NCBI GenBank assembly: GCA_044239865.1
Contig: JBIIAO010000007.1
Span: forward strand, 1 to 24,373
From: CAIZGX01 sp044239865
GTDB lineage: Bacteria > Bacteroidota > Bacteroidia > Flavobacteriales_D > Sanyastnellaceae
Reading direction: 5' to 3'
DNA: 24,373 bases
Made by a program: the position numbers and the translations under genes. Below are positions 17,776 to 24,140 of the stretch, piece by piece; the stretch's first letter is position 1, and each line of letters starts with the position of its first letter. Under the pieces are notes generated by a model. The model made no database searches, had not been told where the DNA came from, and saw only the letters and a list, made by a program, of their open reading frames with translations.

Positions 17776-17830
17776 CACTGGCTTAGCAAAAGTGGCGGTT
17801 CAGCTAATAGCCCGAAACCATTAAGTCTCC
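17776..17830. repeat. Palindromic cassette-end-like element B
   Basis: Directly after the stop of the DUF3800-like gene, GGCTTAGC (17780-17787) pairs with GCTAATAGCC (17803-17812), leaving a two-base bulge and a 15-base loop containing CAAAAGTGGCGG. The bulged stem recalls folded integron attC sites, though the RYYYAAC/GTTRRRY consensus is not met. It occupies the same position relative to its gene pair as element A. It may also terminate the convergent transcripts that meet here. Confidence 0.45.
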
Positions 17831-18133
17831 AATAAGAAATCTACAATAAGCTTGCCTTGACGTAAAAATCTTCCGTCTCAATTTACATCCTAAATCCTCG
17901 AGTTGCCTTTTCAGCTCTTGATTCTGTTCGCAACCAACCACGAAATTAAGTGTTGCTTCACTTAACCGTTTACGCTCAACAAAACGAATACGCACTATTC
18001 AAGGACATCGTTTTAGCTCTTCCCTTTCCCATTCAATTAGATCATAAATTCCGAGCCAATCTGGTTCTTTGCCATTCAGTACCGCGAGTAATTCGTTTCT
18101 TCTTTGGACGTGGGATATTTTCTGAAACTGCAT
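17804..18133 (-). pseudogene. Interrupted reading frame (one in-frame TGA)
   Basis: One minus-strand frame reads from an ATG at 18133 (MQFQKISHVQRRNELLAVLN ... IYDLIEWEREELKRCP) to a TGA at 17999-18001. It then continues open for 66 codons (IRFVERKRLSEATLNFVVG ... CRFLIGDLMVSGY) to a stop at 17804. The composition on both sides of the TGA is protein-like, so this looks like a gene broken by a single stop. The upper part overlaps the end of the 170-residue gene in another frame, so a frameshifted C-terminus of that gene is an alternative. I recognise no family. It sits at the integrase-distal end of the mobile segment, where decay is common. Confidence 0.3.
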
Positions 18134-18554
18134 TTCTATACTTCTCACTTCTTTCAATTCTTACTATTCCAGAATAGTCGCCCTTTCGAATTGAAACACT
18201 GAAGTTGATAAACAAATGAATTGTTCTGTTTGCAAAAAAGACACTTCTTGTTATGTACTCCGATTTGAATCCTTCGTCTTCCAATGTGCACAAAAGACAT
18301 TCTACTTCATTAAAGACAGAGCGTTCAAAGTACCTTCTTAAAATTTCGTCATTCACAAAGTACCCACAGCTGTTCTTCTTTTGCTGCTCGGCTTTCTCCT
18401 CTGCCAATTTCTCCAATCTTTCCTTTCTCTTGTTCAAATTGTAATCGCGATCTGCATGTTGCTTGTTTATATAAATCTTCGATTTGTTCTTTGTAGCAAA
18501 TGCTCTTCCGCAATTGCATGCGCATAAGCGCCATTTTAGGTTTGATGTTTTCAT
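18042..18554 (-). CDS. Zinc-ribbon-like protein of the integrase operon
   Basis: A 170-residue protein starting at the ATG at 18554, five bases after the excisionase-like gene's stop. The N-terminus carries LCACNCGRAFATKNKSKIYI followed by a His (Cys11, Cys13, Cys15, then His), a compact zinc-binding pattern like short Cys-rich DNA-binding proteins. Then come a Lys/Glu/Arg-rich helix (about 40-65) and a folded C-terminal half with DEILRRYFERSVFNEVECLL and RKGDYSGIVRIERS. The last ~30 residues are strongly basic (PRPKKKRITRG) and overlap a protein-like alternative frame, so the original C-terminus may have been changed by a frameshift. A role with the integrase in element maintenance is inferred from position only. 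Confidence 0.55.
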   Translation of the reverse strand: MKTSNLKWRLCACNCGRAFATKNKSKIYINKQHADRDYNLNKRKERLEKLAEEKAEQQKKNSCGYFVNDEILRRYFERSVFNEVECLLCTLEDEGFKSEYITRSVFFANRTIHLFINFSVSIRKGDYSGIVRIERSEKYRNAVSENIPRPKKKRITRGTEWQRTRLARNL

Positions 18555-18559
18555 TGGTT

Positions 18560-18778
18560 TTATTTATTCGTTTTCGTAAATCGGGTCATCAAAGGCATTG
18601 CGCTATTCTGAATCGCTTCGTCGATTTGTTCTATGTTGAACAAAATTTTTCCACCCAATCGATGGGCTATGAATAGTCCCTTCTTGACGTAATTTTCAAT
18701 CGAGCGAAGAGAGATGGGAAGGTAACGAGTCAAGTCTTTTTTCGTTAGCCATTTGCTTTGGTTTTGGTATTCAGTCAT
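18560..18778 (-). CDS. Excisionase-like helix-turn-helix protein
   Basis: The start is taken at the ATG at 18778, giving 72 residues. The frame is open further upstream but only to a TTG, with a sequence unlike the family. The core reads WLTKKDLTRYLPISLRSIEN, then YVKKGLFIAHRLGGKILFN and EQIDEAI. This is the winged HTH layout of excisionase/MerR-like DNA-binding proteins (helix, recognition helix, and a wing ending in the 'g.kilf' strand). It sits 83 bases after the integrase stop on the same strand. It is probably the recombination directionality factor or a regulator of the integrase. Confidence 0.8.
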   Translation of the reverse strand: MTEYQNQSKWLTKKDLTRYLPISLRSIENYVKKGLFIAHRLGGKILFNIEQIDEAIQNSAMPLMTRFTKTNK

Positions 18779-18861
18779 ATAATCTGTTTTCGCAAATTTT
18801 CCGAAAAAACCATCCAATAACCGAATAATCAGCCCGTCACTTATGCAACTTCTACGCAACC

Positions 18862-20097
18862 CTATTTCCCACCCAACGCACTCAGTCTACTCTGAAGTTT
18901 CTGCATATCTTCCTCCAATTTTTTATCGACCATCTTCGCATAATGTTGCGTAGTAGCAATGCGTTTATGCCCCAACATAGACGACACACTTTCAATGGGA
19001 ACACCGTTGGTTAGCAAAACCGTTGTCGCAAATGAGTGCCTGGCCAAATGGAAATGTAGGCTCTTCGTTATTCCACAATGAAGCGCAATGATCTTCAAGT
19101 AGTCGTTCGTCTTTTGATTGCTCAATACGGGGAACACCAGGTCATTGTCGGCAAGCTCGTGCAATTTGCTATTGTACTTCAACAATATTTCTTTCGGCTT
19201 TTCTAGAAGTGGGACATTCGTAATGACATTCGTCTTCAATCTTCTCGTCCGAATCCAGTATTGACCATTCTCCAATTGAATGTTCTTCGCCTTCAGATTG
19301 TATATTTCAGCATAAGCCAATCCGGTATAGCACGAGAACAAGAAGAAGTCGCGCACCCGCATTAGTTTCTTGTTGCTTAACTCGACCGATTCAATGCGGT
19401 CGATTTCATCTTGATTCAAACAATCGCGAACGACCTCTTGCAAACGAATCTTGTAATTTGCAAACGGATCGTTTTTGACGTATCCATGTGCAATGGCCGT
19501 TTTGAAAATCGTTCGAAAGGTTTGAATGTGCTTCATGGCGGAGTTGTGCTGACAATTGCCTCGATTCTTCAGATAGACTTCAAAATCTTCAATGAACTTC
19601 AGCGTAATGTCTTCACAAGGAAAGATGCTCTTGTTGAAGGTAGCCTTCACAAAATTTTCCAAGTGACCTTTCGTGCGTCCGTATTTCTGAATGGTAGCAG
19701 CTGAGTTGTTTTCTCCTGCGAGCGCCCTTTTACGCTCAATGGCCTTTCGAAACATCTCGAAAATACAAGATGCTGAATCTCCTTCACCAGGAATCCCGAG
19801 CAATTCGTTTCTAACGTCAAACACCGTAGGCGACTTTCCAAGTTGAATCTTCGCTTGATAGATTGAATGCGCGCGGTGACGGTACTCATTCATGAGCACT
19901 GACACTCGTGTCTGATCGGGATGCTTCGGCTTCAACCTTTGGTTCGATTTATCCCACGAATCAAGCGTTAGCTTGTACTCGAGAGAAATATCGCAACGGT
20001 CATCACCTATGCGCATGCGCATATACAGCGAATAGTTGTTTGATTTGGCTCTTCTTTTAATAAAGAAATGCAGTTGAATTGGATTTATTTTCATCAT
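18862..20097 (-). CDS. Tyrosine recombinase (Bacteroidota mobile-element integrase)
   Basis: A 411-residue integrase with the usual three parts: an N-terminal arm-binding domain (~1-100), a SAM-like core-binding domain (~110-215) and a catalytic domain (~225-400). Catalytic residues are Lys288 (RRLKT), His350 and Arg353 (HLARH), His377 (LGHKRI) and Tyr386 (THQ/QHYAKM context). Arg I is missing: the box reads YTGLAYAEI with Ala261 where TGLR is usual. IntDOT-type Bacteroidota integrases are known to tolerate this. Two ATGs (20097 and 20094) precede KINPIQLH. A -7 box and a palindrome cover the start region. The gene points away from tRNA-Ser, with the element's other genes downstream. It is probably functional. 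Confidence 0.92.
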   Translation of the reverse strand: MMKINPIQLHFFIKRRAKSNNYSLYMRMRIGDDRCDISLEYKLTLDSWDKSNQRLKPKHPDQTRVSVLMNEYRHRAHSIYQAKIQLGKSPTVFDVRNELLGIPGEGDSASCIFEMFRKAIERKRALAGENNSAATIQKYGRTKGHLENFVKATFNKSIFPCEDITLKFIEDFEVYLKNRGNCQHNSAMKHIQTFRTIFKTAIAHGYVKNDPFANYKIRLQEVVRDCLNQDEIDRIESVELSNKKLMRVRDFFLFSCYTGLAYAEIYNLKAKNIQLENGQYWIRTRRLKTNVITNVPLLEKPKEILLKYNSKLHELADNDLVFPVLSNQKTNDYLKIIALHCGITKSLHFHLARHSFATTVLLTNGVPIESVSSMLGHKRIATTQHYAKMVDKKLEEDMQKLQSRLSALGGK

Positions 20098-20123
20098 GTA
20101 ATGTTTACAAAACTAGTTACATG
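20095..20123. promoter_or_regulatory. Candidate integrase operator palindrome
   Basis: CATGTAA (20095-20101) and TTACATG (20117-20123) form a perfect 7-bp inverted repeat with a 15-base spacer. The integrase start codon lies in one arm and the -7 box in the spacer, so a dimer bound here would block both transcription and initiation. The excisionase-like protein or the integrase itself could be the ligand (inference). Confidence 0.4.
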
Positions 20124-20135
20124 AAAATGAATCAA
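20108..20135 (-). promoter_or_regulatory. Integrase promoter
   Basis: On the minus strand TAGTTTTG (20115-20108) fits the Bacteroidota -7 consensus TAnnTTTG, and TTG (20135-20133) lies 17 bases upstream as the -33 element. Transcription would begin only about five bases before the integrase ATG at 20097, giving a nearly leaderless message. I see this pattern directly; its activity is inferred. Confidence 0.6.
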
Positions 20136-20175
20136 CGTCAGCAAACATGCGCAGTTCAGCGCAAATTCACCCCGC

Positions 20176-20216
20176 AAAACGAGCGCGTGATTTCAAAATT
20201 TTTACGCGCTCGTTTT
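20176..20216. repeat. Perfect 13-bp inverted repeat
   Basis: AAAACGAGCGCGT (20176-20188) and ACGCGCTCGTTTT (20204-20216) are exact reverse complements around a 15-base AT-rich loop. The stem is very stable, with only four T after it on either strand. That makes it a weak terminator at best and a possible protein-binding or attachment-region structure. Confidence 0.7.
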
Positions 20217-20277
20217 ACGCTCGCGAAAAATGCCAAAATCTGCGTTTTTTTGCTTTTCGCTGCAAAAGCGTTAAAAA

Positions 20278-20316
20278 GCAAAAAGCCCGTCAGACGTGTG
20301 TTTGACGGGCTTTTGC
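20278..20316 (-). terminator. Terminator of tRNA-Ser (probably bidirectional)
   Basis: AAAAGCCCGTCA (20281-20292) pairs exactly with TGACGGGCTTTT (20303-20314) around a 10-base loop. Read on the minus strand the hairpin is followed by CTTTTTGCTTTTT, a good intrinsic terminator 35-70 bases beyond the tRNA-Ser 3' end. The A/T tracts flanking the stem would also allow termination on the plus strand. Confidence 0.8.
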
Positions 20317-20321
20317 AGTTT

Positions 20322-20341
20322 CTTGCGATGTTATTCGCAAG
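20322..20341. repeat. Short perfect hairpin beside tRNA-Ser
   Basis: CTTGCGA (20322-20328) and TCGCAAG (20335-20341) form a 7-bp stem with a 6-base loop, starting nine bases beyond the tRNA-Ser 3' end. It could aid 3'-end processing of the tRNA or belong to the integration site. No T-tract follows it. Confidence 0.5.
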
Positions 20342-20349
20342 TGTTCCAG

Positions 20350-20434
20350 CGGAGAGAGAGGGATTCGAACCCTCGGTACCTTTCAATACACACGCTTTCC
20401 AAGCGTGCTCGATCGACCACTCTGACATCTCTCC
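20350..20434 (-). tRNA. tRNA-Ser (GGA)
   Basis: The acceptor stem GGAGAGA/TCTCTCC pairs in all seven positions. Position 20350 gives the discriminator G typical of tRNA-Ser. The anticodon stem CACGC/GCGTG encloses loop TTGGAAA with anticodon GGA (complement of 20398-20400). The T arm GAGGG-TTCGAAT-CCCTC is intact, and the long variable arm expected for serine is present. CCA is not encoded. The 3' end faces the integrase, as is usual for tRNA-targeted elements. Confidence 0.95.
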
Positions 20435-20450
20435 CGAAAAATTTGAGTTG

Positions 20451-20486
20451 CAAATATAGGTGAATTGAAATAAATGATTATATTTG
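20451..20486. promoter_or_regulatory. Divergent tRNA promoter pair
   Basis: TATATTTG at 20479-20486 (plus strand) lies 10 bases before tRNA-Phe. The same octamer on the minus strand (20458-20451) lies 16 bases before tRNA-Ser. Both fit the Bacteroidota -7 consensus TAnnTTTG. Together they form an 8-bp palindrome with a 20-base centre. No well-spaced -33 TTG was found for either. Confidence 0.6.
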
Positions 20487-20496
20487 CCCCCGCTTC

Positions 20497-20569
20497 GGTG
20501 CCATAGCTCAGTTGGTAGAGCAAAGGACTGAAAATCCTTGTGTCCCAGGTTCGAATCCCGGTGGCACCA
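20497..20569 (+). tRNA. tRNA-Phe (GAA)
   Basis: The acceptor stem GGTGCCA/TGGCACC pairs fully, with discriminator A. The D loop contains AGTTGGTAGAG. The anticodon stem AAGGA/TCCTT encloses CTGAAAA with anticodon GAA (20530-20532), and the T arm has GGTTCGAATCC. Length is 73 bases and CCA is not encoded. It is transcribed away from tRNA-Ser. Confidence 0.96.
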
Positions 20570-20577
20570 CAGAAGAG

Positions 20578-20607
20578 AAACCCATTCAAACGAATGGGTT
20601 TTTTATT
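20578..20607 (+). terminator. Terminator of tRNA-Phe
   Basis: AACCCATTC (20579-20587) pairs with GAATGGGTT (20592-20600) around loop AAAC and is followed by TTTTATTT. It is a textbook intrinsic terminator starting nine bases after the tRNA-Phe 3' end. Confidence 0.9.
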
Positions 20608-20619
20608 TGATAACAATAA

Positions 20620-20698
20620 CACTTCGTGATGACCGCAAAGCGGATGACCACTGCGTGGATGACACTTCACGATGACCCTACGGGATGACAACTTCGTT
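20620..20698. repeat. Tandem GATGAC repeat with variable mini-hairpins
   Basis: Five exact GATGAC copies start at 20628, 20643, 20658, 20671 and 20684 (spacing 15, 15, 13, 13). The inserts and flanks are mostly tiny palindromes around a 3-base centre: CAC-TTC-GTG, CGC-AAA-GCG, CAC-TGC-GTG, CC-TAC-GG and AAC-TTC-GTT. Only the insert ACTTCAC is not self-complementary. The array fills the space between the tRNA-Phe terminator and the SGNH gene and supplies that gene's last codons and stop. Confidence 0.8.
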
Positions 20699-21610
20699 GA
20701 AGGAATTGTTTTGGAGTAGCAAGCGATTGTACAACTCAACCCCTTGCTGATTCAAATGCGAAAGGTCGGCAAACTCATTTACACCAAAGCCTTCAGTATA
20801 GTAAGTGAGATCGATGTAAGAAACACCGAGGCGTTCGATAAGCGGAGTGAATCGCGATAAAAATTTATCATGATAATTATGAAGTCCAGGTGATGCGGGT
20901 AATGGATGACTGCACAAAACAATGCGCTTACCATTTGATCGCATTTGCTTAATTAACGTTTCCAATGCAAGGAACATTTCTTCGTTCGCATCGAAGACCG
21001 AATCGTTCAAAGGTTCAACCGCATAGAGGATTCCTTTCTTCTCGCAGAAGCCGTTCTTTATGTAATCGGCATTAGGAGCCTCGTCTGTTGGGTTGATGCT
21101 CGCTAAGCGCACCGCAAGGGCGTTTAATGTGTAAATCTTAAACTCTTGCTGAACCAACGCCAAAGCTGCCTCATTTGTTGGTACATTCTGAATCAAGCGC
21201 ATGTTACTTTCAGTTCCCTCTAACTCAAATACCGGATCGTAAATGTCTAGAATAAATACATCCGATCTATCCCTCAAATACTCGTTGTACAAAACCAACG
21301 AGCCCTTCGCATTCTGAGCGCTCGTTCCCGCATTGAAAAGACTAATTCCCGATTGCTCGAATATTCGTGGGTCATAACCCCTGTAGGCATGGGAAGATCC
21401 TAAAACAATAGCATCGTATTTCGTTGGGTTGGAAGTTAAATCACGCATCATTTGCATCTCTTGCCCACCATTGCGTTGCAAATTCGGAATAAAAAAAGAC
21501 GACGCCCTGCGATCTATCAATTGCACATTCGAAAAAATAAAAATCACTGCAGCATATATCGCTAAAGCAGCAAGCAAGACCTTCAAACTATTTCGAACTA
21601 TTAATTTCAT
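20678..21610 (-). CDS. SGNH/AlgX-like acyltransferase partner of MBOAT
   Basis: A 310-residue protein with one N-terminal membrane segment (VLLAALAIYAAVIFIFSNVQ) and a periplasmic domain. The SGNH hydrolase motifs are present: block I IVLGSSHAYRG with nucleophile candidate Ser72 or Ser73, and block V FADLSHLNQQG with Asp282 and His285. Proteins of this shape receive acyl groups from an MBOAT partner and place them on a glycan. The ATG overlaps the MBOAT stop by one base (TAATG), implying coupled translation. The last codons, including the TAG stop, lie inside the GATGAC repeat array, so the natural C-terminus may have been altered slightly. Confidence 0.87.
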   Translation of the reverse strand: MKLIVRNSLKVLLAALAIYAAVIFIFSNVQLIDRRASSFFIPNLQRNGGQEMQMMRDLTSNPTKYDAIVLGSSHAYRGYDPRIFEQSGISLFNAGTSAQNAKGSLVLYNEYLRDRSDVFILDIYDPVFELEGTESNMRLIQNVPTNEAALALVQQEFKIYTLNALAVRLASINPTDEAPNADYIKNGFCEKKGILYAVEPLNDSVFDANEEMFLALETLIKQMRSNGKRIVLCSHPLPASPGLHNYHDKFLSRFTPLIERLGVSYIDLTYYTEGFGVNEFADLSHLNQQGVELYNRLLLQNNSFNEVVIP

Positions 21611-23019
21611 TAAAACTGAAAATATATAAAGTCAACTTTTCCCCACTGTCCAAACAACGCCAAACTCGCTAATAAGATTGCGAGCAACCACATTTTCCGA
21701 TTGGAACGGATGGCTCGTGTTCCCAATACAATTTCGGTCACTTTTCTATCAATAAGCACAAACACCAACAGTAGCAAAATCTTTCCCATGATAACCGCTC
21801 CGTTTAACGGGACAAACACCGAAGGAAGAAATCCGGGTTGCGACTGAAACGTTACAATCCCTTTGATCACCTGCGTAGCTTGCTCGAATGAACTCGCTCG
21901 GAAAAATATCCAGAGAAAAGAAACTCCCGTAAAAGTCAATACCGTTCCTAGCCATGTCTTCAATTTCCCTTCCCACCGAACGTTCATTCGGTTTTCTAAA
22001 ACCAACCAAAGTCCATGCGCCATTCCCCAAACCACGAAGGTCCAATTCGCTCCGTGCCAGAATCCGCTTATGGCGAAAACAATGAACAAGTTCAACGACG
22101 TGCGCGCTGCACCCTTTCGATTTCCACCTAAAGGAATGTACACGTAGTCTCTGAACCAAGTGGAAAGCGAGATGTGCCACTTCGACCAAAACATTCCCAC
22201 ACCAGCAGAACGATAAGGCAGCTTGAAATTTTCCATGAGTCGGAATCCCATCACACGCGCTGCTCCAATGGCAATGTCGCTGTACCCGCTAAAATCGCAA
22301 TAGATCTGAAAACTGAAGAAGACCACCGCAATGCTCAGGTACATCCACGAAACCGCCCCTGCGTGCTCATACACGGGCGATACAAATTGCGCAAGGTTGT
22401 CTGCGATAACCACTTTCTTGAACATTCCCCAAACGATGCGCTGCATGCCTTTCGACACATCTAAATAATTGAGCGAATGCTTCTCGTAAAATTGATGCAA
22501 GACATTTTGCGGACGTTCAATAGGACCTGCAACTAGTTGCGGATAGAACATGACATACAGCGAGTAAATTCCGAAATGACGTTCTGCTTTTTGATCCCCA
22601 CGATACACTTCCACCACATAACTCAAACTCTGAAAGGTGTGGAATGAAAGTCCAATCGGAAGAAGAATGCTCAACGTGCTCAACGAATAATTCCATCCAA
22701 TCAATTCAGCAACGCCGTTGAAATTCCCAATGAAAAAATTGTAGTATTTGAAAACGGCCAAGATCAATATCGTACTGATAATACTTCCAATTAACCATCG
22801 ACGTGCCTGTGGTTTAGAACTTCTTTCAATTTGAATGGCGGCAATGTAATCGACCAAGATGGTAGCCAACAAAATGAAAATGTATGCCGGGACAAAAAAC
22901 ATGTAGAACACACAACTTGCTAAAAGAAGCATGAGCCAGCGCCATTGCTGCGGCAACAAGAAATACAACGCGGTTACAAGAGGAAAAAATAAAAAGAACT
23001 CAATGGAATTGAATAGCAT
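21610..23019 (-). CDS. MBOAT-family O-acyltransferase (AlgI/DltB-like)
   Basis: A 469-residue polytopic membrane protein of normal AlgI length, with about ten hydrophobic segments. MBOAT hallmarks are present: the N-terminal LFNSIEFFLFFPLV, then LPIGLSFHTFQSLSYVVEVY, YPQLVAGPIERP, a WHISLSTWFRDYVYIPLGG box, and ISGFWHGANWTFVVWGMAHG with the two conserved histidines at 322 and 335. The enzyme moves an acyl chain across the inner membrane for O-acylation of an exported polysaccharide. It starts one base after the glycosyltransferase stop and overlaps the SGNH partner start, forming a surface-glycan modification unit. The acyl donor and glycan cannot be told from the sequence. Confidence 0.95.
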   Translation of the reverse strand: MLFNSIEFFLFFPLVTALYFLLPQQWRWLMLLLASCVFYMFFVPAYIFILLATILVDYIAAIQIERSSKPQARRWLIGSIISTILILAVFKYYNFFIGNFNGVAELIGWNYSLSTLSILLPIGLSFHTFQSLSYVVEVYRGDQKAERHFGIYSLYVMFYPQLVAGPIERPQNVLHQFYEKHSLNYLDVSKGMQRIVWGMFKKVVIADNLAQFVSPVYEHAGAVSWMYLSIAVVFFSFQIYCDFSGYSDIAIGAARVMGFRLMENFKLPYRSAGVGMFWSKWHISLSTWFRDYVYIPLGGNRKGAARTSLNLFIVFAISGFWHGANWTFVVWGMAHGLWLVLENRMNVRWEGKLKTWLGTVLTFTGVSFLWIFFRASSFEQATQVIKGIVTFQSQPGFLPSVFVPLNGAVIMGKILLLLVFVLIDRKVTEIVLGTRAIRSNRKMWLLAILLASLALFGQWGKVDFIYFQF

Positions 23020-23020
23020 T

Positions 23021-24130
23021 TTACTTCTTGTGTTGAAGGGTTTGTTGAATGCTCTCCCACAACAACTCTGCTGCTTTGTCCCACGTGTAGGTATGCTCGC
23101 GCATTACTCGATTGCGCTGTCCCTGTTCAATCTTTACAATGGCTTCGGCTATTTCAGCGGCCTCCGTTGGATTCACGAAGAACGCCGATCCGTTTGAAAC
23201 CTCTTCCATTACTGTTCCTCTGGATGCAACAACAGGAACGCCACAGGCTTCCGCTTCAATCAACGGGATTCCGAATCCTTCGTAGAGACTTGGAAAAACA
23301 AGTCCTTCCGCAGCCGACATGAGCAAAGGAAGATCTTCGGTGTGCACATGTCCTAAAAACCGAATGTTCGTTCGGTAATTGATTTTGGCCAAGGCAGCAT
23401 CCAATTCCGGATAGTGCCAAAATTTATTTCCTGCTATCACCAATGAAGATTCAACACCTTTTTCTACGGCAGCATTGAATGCCTCAACAACACGGTGAAC
23501 GTTCTTCCTTGGATGCAGCGCACCAACGAATAAAAAATATTTTTTTCCTTGCGCGAAACGATCGCGAATGACTTCCTTCTGGGGTTCTTCTGCCGGAGCA
23601 AACGTGTGGTCTATGCCGTTACAAAGCACGTCAATAGATGATTCTGGAACATTAAACGTTTTCGAAATATCTCCTCTACTGAATTCACTCACAGTTGCTA
23701 AGCGTGTGCTCAACTTCAAGAAATCTGGTGTTCTACTGTTCCAGTAGTTCGCGTATTTCTTCGGCATGAACTCCGGGAAATGAACGAAATTAATATCGTG
23801 TATAACGGTGAGCTGCGGGATTGGGCATCTTCTAGACGCGTGTGCATCTGGAGAAATAAAAATGTCCGCCTTAATTCTATTCAATTTAAACGGAACGCTG
23901 AAATCGAACCACCAATCGAATAACCAAGGTCTGCGTGCAGGAGGAAAAACGCGATGTTGAAACACATTCTTTCCAAACTGCCAATGATCGTCATTCTTCC
24001 GATCGCTTAATAAATGAAATTCATGCTCGGGGAATCGGTGCGCCAATCGCTTGATAGTCTCAAAAGTGAATCGGCCAATGCCTTCCAATTTTCCTGGAAT
24101 AAGCAGTCGGGTATTAATGGCAATGCGCAC
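23021..24130 (-). CDS. Family 4 glycosyltransferase (GT-B)
   Basis: A 369-residue protein with the GT-B two-domain layout. The N-terminal Rossmann half carries IPGKLEGIGRFTFETIKRL (a glycine-rich acceptor loop). The C-terminal half carries YFLFVGALHPRKNVHRVVEA and the GT4 motif EGFGIPLIE with Glu284 and Glu292 (E-x7-E, nucleotide-sugar binding). The GTG at 24130 is taken as the start because the conserved opening RIAINTRLLIPGK follows directly. It begins 10 bases after the MoxR-like gene's stop. It probably adds a sugar to the glycan acylated by the two genes downstream. Sugar specificity is unknown. Confidence 0.92.
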   Translation of the reverse strand: MRIAINTRLLIPGKLEGIGRFTFETIKRLAHRFPEHEFHLLSDRKNDDHWQFGKNVFQHRVFPPARRPWLFDWWFDFSVPFKLNRIKADIFISPDAHASRRCPIPQLTVIHDINFVHFPEFMPKKYANYWNSRTPDFLKLSTRLATVSEFSRGDISKTFNVPESSIDVLCNGIDHTFAPAEEPQKEVIRDRFAQGKKYFLFVGALHPRKNVHRVVEAFNAAVEKGVESSLVIAGNKFWHYPELDAALAKINYRTNIRFLGHVHTEDLPLLMSAAEGLVFPSLYEGFGIPLIEAEACGVPVVASRGTVMEEVSNGSAFFVNPTEAAEIAEAIVKIEQGQRNRVMREHTYTWDKAAELLWESIQQTLQHKK

Positions 24131-24140
24131 CCGATATGAA

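Noticed and set aside
15312..17830. True integron attC sites
   Set aside because: Neither palindrome has a paired RYYYAAC/GTTRRRY core, and there is no integron integrase in the window, only a mobile-element tyrosine recombinase.
17804..17995. Stand-alone 63-residue protein with a GTG start
   Set aside because: The same frame continues upstream past one TGA into protein-like sequence, so a broken longer gene is the better reading.
18560..18859. Longer 99-residue form of the HTH protein
   Set aside because: It would start at a TTG and add residues unlike excisionases. The ATG at 18778 gives a standard 72-residue protein.
13270..20350. Direct repeat of the tRNA-Ser 3' end as the far attachment site
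   Set aside because: I looked for GGATTCGAACCCTC-like sequence in the same orientation on the left side of the island and saw none. The element's left boundary and its use of tRNA-Ser therefore remain unproven.
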